Notes under the pieces: generated by a model | Databases searched by the model: none | Seen by the model: only the letters and a program-made list of their open reading frames with translations | Told to the model about the DNA's origin: nothing | Assembly (NCBI RefSeq): GCF_002813455.1 | Contig: NZ_PHHE01000001.1 | Location: 2,914,001 to 2,978,000 of the forward strand | Direction: 5' to 3' | Length of the DNA: 64,000 nt | DNA from: Pseudomonas baetica | GTDB taxonomy: Bacteria; Pseudomonadota; Gammaproteobacteria; Pseudomonadales; Pseudomonadaceae | In this document: positions 17,711 through 28,280 of the stretch, in pieces | Position numbering within the stretch: the first letter of the stretch is position 1 | Layout of the letters: every line of letters starts with the position of its first letter | Made by a program: the position numbers and the translations under genes

Positions 17711-18922
17711 TCAGCTCACCAGTTGATTAAGACTCAGAATCGGCATCAGGATGGCCAGGACGATCAGCAACACCACGCCGCCCATCACCACCAGCATGAA
17801 AGGTTCAAACAGGCTCACCGCCAGTGCGATGCGCGCTGCCAGGGTTTTTTCCTGTTGCTCGGCGGCTCGCGCCAACATGCTGTCCAGTTCACCGGCGCGC
17901 TCGCCACTGGCGATCATGTGCAGCATCATCGGCGGGATATCACCGCTGCGTTCCAGGGCACGAGCCAGCGTGCCGCCCTCACGCACAGAGCGGGCGACAT
18001 CGCTCATGCGGGCGCGGACGGTCTGGTTGGCAATCACCGCGGCGGCTATTTCCAGAGCATCCACCAGCGGCACGGCGCTCTTGCCGAGAATCGCCAAGGT
18101 ACTGGCGAACCGTGCCGCTTCAGTCGCGCGCAACACCCCGCCAAGCAGCGGCATGCGCAGCAGCAATGCATGCCAGCGCAAGCGCATGGCGGGCTGACGT
18201 AACGCCGCTCGTACACCCGCGACCAAAGTGAAGATCAGCAAAAACAGCCACAGGCCATAACCGCGCAAGCCATCGCTGAGAGCGATGAGTCCGCGAGTCA
18301 GCATTGGTAATGGCTGGCCACTGTCGATAAAAATCTTCACCACGTCGGGCACCACGTAGGCCAGCAACAAACCGACAATGGCCAACGATGCGCACATCAG
18401 AATCAGTGGATAAACCAGCGCCAGCTGAATGCGCTGGCGCGAAAGCTGACGGGCCTCGGTGTAGTCGGCCAACTGCTCCAGTACCTGCTCCAGATGACCG
18501 GAGCGCTCACCCGCAGCGACCGTGGCGCGATACAGTTCGGGGAACACTTTGGGAAATCCGCCCAGTGCCGACGCCAGTGTGTAACCTTCAAGGACACGAC
18601 TGCGCACCGATAGCAGCAGGCTGCTGACACGTCGTTTTTCACTCTGCGAGGCTACCGCTTGCAAGGCTTCTTCCAGTGGTAACGAGGCCTGAATCAGCGT
18701 CGATAGCTGACGTGTGACCAGGGCCAGTTCGCTGGCACTCAAGCGCGCGTTACTGGTGAACCGACCGGCCGGATTTTTTACCCGTCGGGCCTCCCTCAAG
18801 TGGGTGGTCATCAGGCCGCGATCACGCAATAACTGACGCGCCTGCCTGGGACTTTCCGCCTCTTGCGAGCCTCTGATCCTGCGACCGTTGCGATCCTGCG
18901 CCTGATAATCGAATGCCGGCAT
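17711..18922 (-). CDS. gspF: Type II secretion inner-membrane platform protein F
   Basis: The 403-residue polytopic protein has two homologous cytoplasmic domains (about 70-190 and 270-390), each followed by membrane helices, as in GspF/PilC. Diagnostic phrases include LALVTRQLSTLIQASLPLEEAL and FASTLAILGKSAVPLVDAL. It forms the core that couples GspE ATP hydrolysis to pseudopilus growth. It starts two bases after the gspE stop. Confidence 0.92.
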   Translation of the reverse strand: MPAFDYQAQDRNGRRIRGSQEAESPRQARQLLRDRGLMTTHLREARRVKNPAGRFTSNARLSASELALVTRQLSTLIQASLPLEEALQAVASQSEKRRVSSLLLSVRSRVLEGYTLASALGGFPKVFPELYRATVAAGERSGHLEQVLEQLADYTEARQLSRQRIQLALVYPLILMCASLAIVGLLLAYVVPDVVKIFIDSGQPLPMLTRGLIALSDGLRGYGLWLFLLIFTLVAGVRAALRQPAMRLRWHALLLRMPLLGGVLRATEAARFASTLAILGKSAVPLVDALEIAAAVIANQTVRARMSDVARSVREGGTLARALERSGDIPPMMLHMIASGERAGELDSMLARAAEQQEKTLAARIALAVSLFEPFMLVVMGGVVLLIVLAILMPILSLNQLVS

Positions 18923-18924
18923 GC

Positions 18925-20406
18925 TCAGTCCTCCTGGGTCACGCGCAACAGTTCATCGAGGCTGGTCGAGCCATCAAGTACCCGCCGCAGCCCATCCTGA
19001 AACAGGCTCGGGGAGCTGTTGCGTGCTTCACGCTGAAGCTCCGGCTCGCTGGCCCCGCGATGAATCAATGCCGAGAACGCCGGATTGACGCTGATCAGTT
19101 CATAAATGCCGATCCGTCCGCGATACCCCTGCTGGCAATGCTCACAACCCACGGCCCGATAAAGGCGCGGCGCCGCATCGACCGCCAAGCCGAGCCGCAG
19201 GCTCTGGGCCGCATCCGCCACATAGGGTGATTTGCATTCGGAGCACAGCGTACGCAATAGACGCTGGGCCAGCACACCGACCAGCGAAGACGCCAACAAG
19301 TACGCGTCGACTTCCATGTCCAGCAACCGGGTCACTGCGCCCACCGCGCTGTTGGTGTGCAAGGTCGACAGCACCAGGTGACCGGTCAAGGAAGCCTGCA
19401 CAGCAATTTCCGCGGTTTCGCGGTCACGAATTTCGCCCACCATCACCACGTCCGGATCCTGACGCAGGATCGCCCGCAAACCCCGGGCGAACGTCATATC
19501 GACCTTGGGGTTGACCGGGGTCTGGCCAATGCCCGGCAGGTGATATTCGATCGGATCCTCGACGGTCAGGATATTGCGTGTCTGATCATTTAGATGGGTC
19601 AGCGCGGCATACAGGCTAGTGGTCTTGCCCGAGCCCGTCGGACCTGTGACCAGAAAGATCCCGTGGGGTTTGCCAAGCATTTGTTGAAACCGCACCAGCG
19701 TCTCGGCCGGCATGCCCAGACGCTGCAGGTCGAGGCGACCGGCCTGCTTGTCGAGCAAACGCAAAACCACTCGCTCGCCATGGGCCGAAGGCAGGGTCGA
19801 CACCCGCACGTCAACCTCGTGGCCAGCCAGACGCAAGGCGATACGACCGTCCTGAGGAATACGCTTCTCGGCGATATCCAGCCTGGCCATGACCTTGATT
19901 CGTGACACCAGAAGATTCGCCAGCTCACGCTTGGGCCGTAGCACTTCACGCAATTGACCGTCGACCCGCATGCGCACCGACAGGTACTGTTCGAACGTTT
20001 CCAGGTGCACGTCAGAGGCCTTTTCGCGGACGGCTTCGCTGAGCAACGCGTTGATCAGACGAATGATCGGTGCATCGCCCTCCTGCTCCAGCAAGTCGGC
20101 AGTCTGCGGTACCTGATCCGCCAGACTGACCAGATCCAGTTCATCGTCCAGCCCCTGTGCGACTTGCTCGGCGGCGCTTTTTCCGGCGCGATAACACTGC
20201 GCCAGACGCAGGGCGAACGTCTGTTCGTCGAGCCGCTGCCAGGGCAGATCCCGGGGACTCAAACGGCGCACTTCGGCCAGCGCAGTCAACGGGGTGTCAT
20301 CGCGAAACAGTACGCGCAAATCGTCCCCCTCGCCTTCGAGCAACACCCCGAAACGACGGGCAAAGCCGAATGGCAATCTAGCAGGGGACTTCGGCACCGC
20401 ACTCAT
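18925..20406 (-). CDS. gspE: Type II secretion ATPase E
   Basis: The 493-residue AAA-type ATPase has a Walker A motif GPTGSGKTTSLYA near residues 256-268, an Asp box/Walker B region (ILRQDPDVVMVGEIRD), the His box STLHTNSAVGA, and a C-terminal zinc-binding pair of CxxC motifs (CSEC and CEHC). It powers secretion from the cytoplasmic face and docks on GspL. The start overlaps the gspD stop by four bases. Confidence 0.94.
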   Translation of the reverse strand: MSAVPKSPARLPFGFARRFGVLLEGEGDDLRVLFRDDTPLTALAEVRRLSPRDLPWQRLDEQTFALRLAQCYRAGKSAAEQVAQGLDDELDLVSLADQVPQTADLLEQEGDAPIIRLINALLSEAVREKASDVHLETFEQYLSVRMRVDGQLREVLRPKRELANLLVSRIKVMARLDIAEKRIPQDGRIALRLAGHEVDVRVSTLPSAHGERVVLRLLDKQAGRLDLQRLGMPAETLVRFQQMLGKPHGIFLVTGPTGSGKTTSLYAALTHLNDQTRNILTVEDPIEYHLPGIGQTPVNPKVDMTFARGLRAILRQDPDVVMVGEIRDRETAEIAVQASLTGHLVLSTLHTNSAVGAVTRLLDMEVDAYLLASSLVGVLAQRLLRTLCSECKSPYVADAAQSLRLGLAVDAAPRLYRAVGCEHCQQGYRGRIGIYELISVNPAFSALIHRGASEPELQREARNSSPSLFQDGLRRVLDGSTSLDELLRVTQED

Positions 20407-22328
20407 GGTGCTCGCACCTTGTCTTTGCGCAGATCAATCAGTTGATTGTCGTTGGAGCCTTCGAACAATTGTTGTGGGTCTCGTGGCAACAACAATGAGT
20501 TGTTCTGCCGCGCGCCCGGTTTGCTCAAGTGACGCAGGTCGTTGTAACGATCCACGGTGATCTCGGTGAGGTTCTCTCTGCTGCGGACGATGGTCGGACG
20601 CAGGAACACCATGAGATTGGTCTTGGTCACGGTGTCTTTGCTTGAGCGGAACAGCCCGCCGATCAGCGGAATGCGGCCGAGGAACGGCACACTGCTTTCC
20701 ACCGTCCGCACGCTGTCCTTGATCAAGCCGCCAATCACGATGATCTCGCCGTCATCAGCCAGAATGGTGCTCTTGAGCGAGCGCTTGTTGGTGATCAGGT
20801 CTTCGCTGGTGAGGCCGCTGACCGCAGGCGCGATTTCGGAGTTTTCCTGCTCGACTTCCAGCCTGAGTGTCGAGCCCTCGTTGATGTGTGGCTTGATCTT
20901 CAGGCTGATGCCGACGTCCTTGCGCTCGACCGTGGTAAAGGGATTATCCGAGCCGCTGCTGGAGGTGGTGTAGGAGCCCGTCTTGAACGGCACGTTCTGC
21001 CCCACCAGAATTTCTGCCTGCTGGTTGTCCAGCGTCAGCAGGCTCGGCGTCGACAGCAAATTGTTACGGGCATTGCTAGCCAACGCGGTCACCAGAACGC
21101 CGAAACGATCACCGCCGATTTTCAGTGCAGCGCCTTCCGGCAACTTGACGTTGGCTCCCGAACCCAAGAGCCCGGCAATCGTGTTTCCAGCGCCCGGAAA
21201 GGTAATGCCGCCCTTGACGTCACCGCCATTCACGCCCCATTGCACGCCGAGCGCTTCATTGATGTCGCCGGAGATTTCGACGATCGCGGCATGAATCAGC
21301 ACCTGAGCGCGTGGCTGGTCGAGTTGACGGACAATATTCTCGATGGTGCGCACCTGCGCCGGCTCGGCAATGACTACCAGCGCGTTCTGGCTCTCATCGG
21401 CCTTGACCACCACAGGGGAGGCCGGCGAATTATCTTTGCCAATGCCCGAACCACCGGCCGCTTTCATTCCCTGACTCATGGAATCAAGCACCTCGGCCAA
21501 CTGCTTGGCGTCACTGTGACGCAGACGTATGACCCTGGAGTTGTCAGCGCGGGCGTTGGCGGGTGTATCGAGCGCCCGTGCCATATCGATCAACCGCTGC
21601 CGGGCGACCTGTGTGCCCAGAATCACCAGACGATTGCTGCGGCCATCAGCGATAACCTGGCTGCCGGACTCCAGGTTCTGTTTGCCGATCGACTGCTCCA
21701 TGACTTTGGCAATCTCAACGGCCAGGCCATAGCGCAACTCAACAACGGCGTGTGCATTTTTGGCACCGGAATCCAGTTGCCGCACTATCTCGCTGATGCG
21801 GCGAACGTTGCCGGCGCTGTCGGTAACGATCAATGCATTGGCCGAAGCGGAGGGTCCGATATAGCCATTGGTGGACACCAACGGACGAATCAACCCGGCG
21901 AGATCGGCGGCAACACTGGCGTTCAACTCGATGACTTGAGTGACGAACTCGGTGCTCGACGCCGTGTGGCCGTTTTCGCTTCCAGCGCGCGCCTTGGCTT
22001 CGCCCGCCGGAATGATCAGCAAGCGATCACCCTGATCAACAGCGGCGAAACCGTGGGCATCGAGCACGGAGAAGAACAGACGCCGAACACCCTCACGGTC
22101 CAGCGGCTGTTTGGAAAGCACTGTGATTCGGCCCTGAACACGCGGATCAAGAATCACCGTGGAGCCGAGTATCGAAGACATCTCCTGCACGACATCGCGC
22201 AACTCCGCATCCTTCATGGACAACTGCCATTGCGGCGCTTCCGCCATTACAACGCCTTGAACCAACAACGGTGCGAACGCCAGAAACCGCAAGACGCGGC
22301 GTGCAGAAAACCGGAAGAGCATAGTCAT
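20403..22328 (-). CDS. gspD: Type II secretion outer-membrane secretin D
   Basis: Starting at ATG 22328 gives 641 residues; an ATG two codons later (22322) is equally possible. The longer upstream frame is antisense-like to gspC and is rejected. A signal peptide (to about residue 28) precedes the N0 domain (WQLSMKDAELRDVVQEMSSILG), three N1-N3 repeats and the secretin core with VPFLGRIPLIGGLFR. A glycine-rich loop occurs in N3 near GGSGIGKD. It forms the outer-membrane channel. gspC ends just inside its start region, indicating coupling. Confidence 0.92.
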   Translation of the reverse strand: MTMLFRFSARRVLRFLAFAPLLVQGVVMAEAPQWQLSMKDAELRDVVQEMSSILGSTVILDPRVQGRITVLSKQPLDREGVRRLFFSVLDAHGFAAVDQGDRLLIIPAGEAKARAGSENGHTASSTEFVTQVIELNASVAADLAGLIRPLVSTNGYIGPSASANALIVTDSAGNVRRISEIVRQLDSGAKNAHAVVELRYGLAVEIAKVMEQSIGKQNLESGSQVIADGRSNRLVILGTQVARQRLIDMARALDTPANARADNSRVIRLRHSDAKQLAEVLDSMSQGMKAAGGSGIGKDNSPASPVVVKADESQNALVVIAEPAQVRTIENIVRQLDQPRAQVLIHAAIVEISGDINEALGVQWGVNGGDVKGGITFPGAGNTIAGLLGSGANVKLPEGAALKIGGDRFGVLVTALASNARNNLLSTPSLLTLDNQQAEILVGQNVPFKTGSYTTSSSGSDNPFTTVERKDVGISLKIKPHINEGSTLRLEVEQENSEIAPAVSGLTSEDLITNKRSLKSTILADDGEIIVIGGLIKDSVRTVESSVPFLGRIPLIGGLFRSSKDTVTKTNLMVFLRPTIVRSRENLTEITVDRYNDLRHLSKPGARQNNSLLLPRDPQQLFEGSNDNQLIDLRKDKVRAP

Positions 22329-22332
22329 GCGA

Positions 22333-22863
22333 TCAATCACTTTGGCCACTGTAGGGCGTGGGTTGGAGATAAAGGTTGGCGCTTGCGCCAGCAACGCCGG
22401 GTGAACTGCCTTCGATGGGCAGCAACCAGCGTTTGGCCGACATTTCGATGGGCAAGACTTCTTCGCGGCCATTGCGCCAGAACACCACCTGGCCGACCTC
22501 GATGCGGCGCAGCACACTGCCGCCCGGCAAGGTGTCGCCGAGCCGGTAGGTCCGTTCACCTTCAGTGCCGGCCAACAGCGCTCGGGAGTCACCGGTACTG
22601 GAAACAAAACTGGCCTTGAGCACTAACGCCTCACTGCTTCGGGCCAGTGACTCTTGCGCTACCAGCCCCAGCAACGAAGCAATCGCCCCCGGATTGAACG
22701 GCGCCTGTGCGTCAACTGAGGGAGACGGTTTGATCGCAAGGTTCGCCAGAACGGGAAGCGTGTCGCGCCAGGCGCGCTCCTTCCACAGCAATACACCGCC
22801 ACACACCAGCGGCAGCAGCAACGTCGAGCCGAGAAACACCGAGATCTTTCTGGAGGGCGCCAT
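22333..22863 (-). CDS. gspC: Type II secretion protein C, short form
   Basis: The ATG at 22863 gives 176 residues; a TTG five codons upstream is the alternative, and neither has a strong Shine-Dalgarno. The protein has one membrane segment (about residues 9-26) and a periplasmic homology-region domain (about 80-145; TYRLGDTLPGGSVLRRIEVGQ). It ends about 30 residues later, with no PDZ domain or long coiled coil. GspC links the inner platform to GspD. It is the first gene of the gspC-M operon. Confidence 0.85.
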   Translation of the reverse strand: MAPSRKISVFLGSTLLLPLVCGGVLLWKERAWRDTLPVLANLAIKPSPSVDAQAPFNPGAIASLLGLVAQESLARSSEALVLKASFVSSTGDSRALLAGTEGERTYRLGDTLPGGSVLRRIEVGQVVFWRNGREEVLPIEMSAKRWLLPIEGSSPGVAGASANLYLQPTPYSGQSD

Positions 22864-23018
22864 CGATAAAAACGTCAAGGGCGGCTCAACTCAAACGATC
22901 GAAGTCTGTCGGTGAGCAACTCCTGCGCAGACACGGGTTGCCTTGAGAAAACGGGTTTTCTGTTCATGTCTTCACGTTCCGATCCACACATCCAGGGTAT
23001 GCCTCGCATCCCCACTGA

Positions 23019-23053
23019 CGACGCCGAACAGCCATGACGGCTGTCCGGCGTCG
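23019..23053 (-). terminator. Strong hairpin after the LPMO gene
   Basis: Arms 23019-23033 and 23039-23053 pair at 14 of 15 positions around a five-base loop, 13 bases after the LPMO stop codon and about 155 bases before gspC. There is no T-run on the minus strand, so it may act as a terminator of reduced strength or as an mRNA-stabilising 3' end. The remaining 22864-23018 shows no gene and could hold the gspC promoter. Confidence 0.7.
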
Positions 23054-23065
23054 AACGGCTAGGGA

Positions 23066-24580
23066 TTACCTGGCAATCCAGGCGTCCTGCCAGTTGGAAC
23101 CAATACCTGGCTCATACTGATTGGCGGAGGGGCTGTAAGACTTGCACCAGCCTTCGAACGGGAACGGCTTGCACTCATAGACCTTGCCGTTTTTTGGCTG
23201 CAGCACTTGGGTACCGGCCTTGTAACTGCCAATCCCGGCAGGGAACTCAAAGGCGTGATCGCCACCGCCGGCTGTACCGGTCATTTCAAAACGCTTGGCG
23301 TCTTGAAGATTGATCCGGCCATCCTTGCTGCTGCCAACCAGCAATACCTGGTGTGCACCGGGCGAACTGGTTACCTGAACGCTGATCGGCGCAGTGGTGG
23401 CATTGACCAGTTGTTTCGCATAGCCCACTTGCTTGTTGTTGGCATCCACCACGGTGGCCTCAACGGTCAGCTCGCGGTTGGTCATGACCGTGAGGTCGAC
23501 TTTGGCCTTACCTTTGTCCAGCACAAACTCGCTCGCCATGTTGTGGACGTGCATGTAAGCGTCGATATCGCTGACTATTACCGTTTGCAGCTGATAGCTG
23601 GTAACACCACTTTCAACCTTGGCGTACAAGCCATTCGTGCCCTTGACCGGGGCAATATTGCCTTCGGCGTCACGTACACCGGCACGTATCAGTTTCTGGG
23701 TCGAGTTGACCTTTTCGGCCAGTTTGTAGGACCAGTTCTGCGGCAGGCCTTCTTCTGTTGAATCGATCGTGATCCCGACACTGTATTCAGCGCTTTCAGC
23801 TCCGCCTAAGAATGCGCGGGCGTTAACCTTGTCGCCGATGCCCAGGGTTCTGTTCGGGGCGATGTTGCCGACATCATTCCAACTGTCCACAGGACCTGGT
23901 CCTGGTCCTGGTCCCGGTCCCGGTCCCGGTCCCGTATTGCCATCGGCAGTGATGTTCACATCAATGACTTTATGGAAAGCCGACTTTGTGTCATCGACAG
24001 TCCAGATACCGAGAATGACGTGATGCCCACTGCGATCGGCCGGGATCGTGCATTTGTGCTTTTCTTTTCCTGGGCCAGCGCCGCCCGAAGGCCCGGCAAT
24101 CGGCGAGCTGCCGTTGGCCTCCACCACGCAAAACGGTGTGGTATCGAACGACGCACGCTTGAGCGGTTCATTCGGGTTCCAGCCGGTTTTGGTGATGAAG
24201 TATTCCCAACGAGTGGTTCGATGGGCGGCGGTGTAGTTCCAGGCAAACTCGACATTGCGGTTCTTGATTTCATTCAAATGCCAGCGGGTAGCCGTTTGAA
24301 TATCCATCTCGGAAAACGAACCGTTTTCGGCACTTGGAATCTTGCCATCGACCGGCCCCGCAGACGGGAAACCTTTAGGCCCCTCACCCACACTGTGTGG
24401 CTCATATTGAGCACCACCGCAATTTGTATTGACGCCCAATCGGCAAGAGTAAGCTCGCTCAGGCGGCTCGGTAATATAGCCATGCGCCGCCACTTGCTGA
24501 GAAGCCAACAGTGAAGCCAGCAGGGTCAACGAGGATGCACACCCGGCGAGGATCCCCGCTGATGAAATGTTTTTCGTCAT
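23066..24580 (-). CDS. Chitin-active AA10 lytic polysaccharide monooxygenase, CbpD/GbpA-like
   Basis: The ATG at 24580, with GGAG six bases upstream, gives 504 residues. Signal peptide cleavage after QQVAA exposes His33, the N-terminal histidine of the copper-binding histidine brace, followed by GYITEPPERAYSCRLG as in AA10 enzymes. The catalytic domain runs to about residue 205. A Gly-Pro repeat linker (about 216-229) joins it to GbpA-like middle domains. The C-terminal module has YECKPFPFEGWC and YEPGIGSNWQDAW, typical of the CBM73 chitin-binding fold in CbpD. It should be secreted and oxidatively cleave chitin, and the adjacent gsp operon is its likely export route. Confidence 0.9.
   Translation of the reverse strand: MTKNISSAGILAGCASSLTLLASLLASQQVAAHGYITEPPERAYSCRLGVNTNCGGAQYEPHSVGEGPKGFPSAGPVDGKIPSAENGSFSEMDIQTATRWHLNEIKNRNVEFAWNYTAAHRTTRWEYFITKTGWNPNEPLKRASFDTTPFCVVEANGSSPIAGPSGGAGPGKEKHKCTIPADRSGHHVILGIWTVDDTKSAFHKVIDVNITADGNTGPGPGPGPGPGPGPVDSWNDVGNIAPNRTLGIGDKVNARAFLGGAESAEYSVGITIDSTEEGLPQNWSYKLAEKVNSTQKLIRAGVRDAEGNIAPVKGTNGLYAKVESGVTSYQLQTVIVSDIDAYMHVHNMASEFVLDKGKAKVDLTVMTNRELTVEATVVDANNKQVGYAKQLVNATTAPISVQVTSSPGAHQVLLVGSSKDGRINLQDAKRFEMTGTAGGGDHAFEFPAGIGSYKAGTQVLQPKNGKVYECKPFPFEGWCKSYSPSANQYEPGIGSNWQDAWIAR
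23898..23933. repeat. In-frame hexanucleotide repeat encoding a Gly-Pro linker
   Basis: Six tandem GGTCCY units (two ending in T, four ending in C) encode the (GP)n linker of the LPMO. Six-base units keep the frame if the copy number changes. Confidence 0.85.
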
Positions 24581-24710
24581 CTTGCTCTCCAATTAACACA
24601 CTTACGACGTTGGTTTTTTGCCGCACGAGTTCCTTCTCCAGAACAAGCCGCTGCCGCGACATGGCTGGTCCTCTGATATTCCATAATCAAACTAACGATC
24701 GAGACTTCGC

Positions 24711-24779
24711 TGACGGCATCAACTGTTATCTCGGCATGCACAGTCACTCTGCGAGAGATATCCAGGCGTGATGCCGTCA
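24711..24779. repeat. Inverted repeat upstream of the LPMO gene
   Basis: TGACGGCATCA at 24711-24721 is the exact reverse complement of 24769-24779. An inner pair (TATCTCG at 24727-24733 with CGAGAGATA at 24752-24760, two extra bases) extends the potential stem. It lies about 130 bases upstream of the LPMO start codon, so it could be an operator or part of a structured leader. Confidence 0.55.
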
Positions 24780-25082
24780 TCGATGTCGGTGCGATTTTGC
24801 TTTGACGAAAATCTTACTCGAGAAACCTGCACGCCTGAAATAGAGGGGTTTCTGGCACTTTTTACGAAATAGCCAACTGCTTTGTGCAAAGAAAAAATTT
24901 TTAACTTTATCGCAATCACAGCGCACAGAGGCGAAAAAAAACCGCTCTAAAACAGTGCGCTCAATAGTGGCCCAATGATATCTAGCGAGACAAAACGTAG
25001 CGAAAAACCGTCGATATGTTGGATAAAAATATCGATCAGGCAAGAACTTCGCAACCAATACACAGCAAGACCATAACGCTAC

Positions 25083-25104
25083 GAAATATTTTGTTAAATA
25101 TTTC
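25083..25104. promoter_or_regulatory. Perfect AT-rich palindrome, possible operator
   Basis: GAAATATTT and AAATATTTC flank a four-base TGTT spacer. The perfect dyad sits in the most AT-rich part of the region and has the size of a dimeric repressor site. No cognate regulator can be named. Confidence 0.4.
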
Positions 25105-25397
25105 AAGTGCTAAAAATAACCGACCGAATCAATAGGATTTTTATAAACCTGATAACTGTTACTTCACTACCCACCTGAAAACTGCAAACTTCCTTATTCA
25201 AACAAACATTCCAGATAGTGCCGACCAACAACTAAAAACTTACGACTAATAATATTAATGGCCATTAATGTTTTGAGAGATTCATCACACGACGCAAGCA
25301 CTTTGTTCGCGTCAATGGCGTGCTTTTATTCAGCAGATGAGGAGAAAACCGGCAGACGTCAGACGTCCCGGACGCATACGCACCCGATCAATACTGA

Positions 25398-25427
25398 GAG
25401 AGAGGGAGAGAGAGGGAGAGAGAGGGA
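25398..25427. repeat. Purine-only tandem repeat, 10-bp unit
   Basis: About three copies of AGAGGGAGAG form an uninterrupted purine tract on the + strand, 34 bases from the hemE terminator. It is low-complexity and non-coding. Confidence 0.75.
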
Positions 25428-25460
25428 AGCGAGGAGGACAACGAAGGAACATTGAATCAA

Positions 25461-25489
25461 TTGCCCTGCCCGATTCCGGGGCAGGGCAA
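25461..25489 (-). terminator. Hairpin terminator of hemE
   Basis: An 11-bp perfect stem (TTGCCCTGCCC at 25461-25471 with 25479-25489) lies 20 bases after the hemE stop on the minus strand, followed by a modestly T-rich stretch (TTGATT). Confidence 0.75.
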
Positions 25490-25508
25490 ACAACAACCAC
25501 TGTGTCAG

Positions 25509-26576
25509 TTACTCGTGATACTGCGCCGACAGCTCATGCACCGCACGCAAGAACGCTCCAGCGTGCTCCGGATCGACTTCAGGCGTGATGCCGTGGCCGA
25601 GGTTGAACACGTGGCCGCTGCCCTTGCCGTAGCTGGCCAGAATGCGCCCGACTTCGGTGCGGATCGCTTCCGGTTTGGCGTAGAGCACGGTCGGGTCCAT
25701 GTTGCCCTGCAGGGCAACCTTGTCACCAACGCGAGCGCGGGCGTTGCCGATGTCGCAGGTCCAGTCCAGGCCCAGTGCGTCGGCGCCAGCCTCGGCGATG
25801 CTTTCCAGCCACAGACCGCCGTTCTTGGTGAAGAGGATCACCGGCACTTTGCGACCGTCGTGCTCGCGGATCAGGCCGCTGACGATTTTCTTCATGTAGG
25901 CCAGGGAGAACTCCTGGTACGCCGCCGCCGACAGGTTGCCGCCCCAGGTGTCGAAGATCTGCACAGCTTGCGCGCCGGCCATGATCTGGCCGTTGAGGTA
26001 CGAAGTCACCGACTGCGCGAGTTTATCCAGCAGCAGGTGCATGGCTTGCGGGTTGTCGTAGAGCATCGCCTTGGTCTTGCGGAAGTCTTTCGACGAGCCA
26101 CCTTCGACCATGTAAGTGGCCAGCGTCCACGGGCTGCCGGAGAAACCGATCAGCGGCACACGACCGTTGAGTTCACGGCGGATGGTGCTGACCGCGTCCA
26201 TCACGTAGCCAAGGTCTTTGTGCGGATCAGGGATCGGCAGGGCTTCGATGTCGGCCAGGGTGCTGACGACTTTCTTGAAGCGCGGACCTTCACCGGTCTC
26301 GAAGTACAGGCCCTGGCCCATGGCATCGGGGATGGTGAGGATGTCGGAAAACAGGATCGCCGCGTCCAGTTGTGGATAACGGTCGAGCGGTTGCATCGTG
26401 ACTTCGCAAGCGAATTCCGGATTCATGCACAGGCTCATGAAGTCACCGGCGTGGGCACGGCTGGCGCGGTATTCCGGCAGGTAGCGGCCGGCCTGACGCA
26501 TCATCCACACGGGGGTGACGTCTACGGGTTGCTTGAGCAGGGCGCGGAGGAAACGGTCGTTCTTCAGGGCAGTCAT
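25509..26576 (-). CDS. hemE: Uroporphyrinogen decarboxylase
   Basis: The 355-residue cytoplasmic enzyme converts uroporphyrinogen III to coproporphyrinogen III in haem synthesis. The N-terminal signature [16 protein letters not shown] at about 22-37 contains the conserved substrate-binding arginines. [17 protein letters not shown] and the C-terminal [18 protein letters not shown] are also diagnostic. Length equals the usual bacterial HemE. It lies downstream of gltD on the same strand but is separated from it by a REP pair and about 250 bases, so it is probably transcribed on its own. Confidence 0.96.
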   Translation of the reverse strand: MTALKNDRFLRALLKQPVDVTPVWMMRQAGRYLPEYRASRAHAGDFMSLCMNPEFACEVTMQPLDRYPQLDAAILFSDILTIPDAMGQGLYFETGEGPRFKKVVSTLADIEALPIPDPHKDLGYVMDAVSTIRRELNGRVPLIGFSGSPWTLATYMVEGGSSKDFRKTKAMLYDNPQAMHLLLDKLAQSVTSYLNGQIMAGAQAVQIFDTWGGNLSAAAYQEFSLAYMKKIVSGLIREHDGRKVPVILFTKNGGLWLESIAEAGADALGLDWTCDIGNARARVGDKVALQGNMDPTVLYAKPEAIRTEVGRILASYGKGSGHVFNLGHGITPEVDPEHAGAFLRAVHELSAQYHE

Positions 26577-26708
26577 GTCGGCATCCGGAAAAAAAGTGCG
26601 GGCATTTTCTCAGAGCGCGACACAAAAGGCACGGATGCAGGTCAGCCTTTTGTCTATCGGGTCAATTTATTGCGTTGGAATGCAGATTTTTGCAGCACGC
26701 AAAACAAC

Positions 26709-26799
26709 TGTGGGAGCGAGCCTGCTCGCGAAGAGGCCGGCACATCCAACATTTAAGTTGGCTGACAGACCGCTTTCGCGAGCAGGCTCGCTCCCACAA
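26709..26799. repeat. REP palindrome pair (REPIN-like)
   Basis: Two inverted arms of the GAGCGAGCCTGCTCGCGAAG variant lie between gltD and hemE, separated by about 35 bases of unique sequence. Confidence 0.88.
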
Positions 26800-26828
26800 G
26801 TTTATTGCGCTTGGCTCAGGAGCCGGGT

Positions 26829-28280
<1,452 letters not shown>

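Larger units (their letters stand above)
24581..25508. other. 928-bp AT-rich non-coding region upstream of the LPMO gene
   Basis: No convincing gene is seen; the open frames here are short, lack ribosome-binding sites and have poor codon use. Roughly 24790-25300 is clearly AT-richer than anything else in the window. The region holds an 11-bp perfect inverted repeat (24711-24721 with 24769-24779), a 9-bp perfect palindrome (25083-25104), a purine-rich tandem repeat (25398-25427) and the hemE terminator at its right end. It probably contains the LPMO promoter and regulatory sites. AT-rich Pseudomonas regions are typical targets of MvaT-type silencers. Confidence 0.7.

Noticed and set aside
20886..22619. 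A 577-codon frame antisense to gspD and gspC
   Set aside because: Shadow of the secretin gene.
25258..25588. Short frames through the purine repeat with Arg-Glu repeats
   Set aside because: Low-complexity translation, no start signal, and overlap with the hemE terminator.
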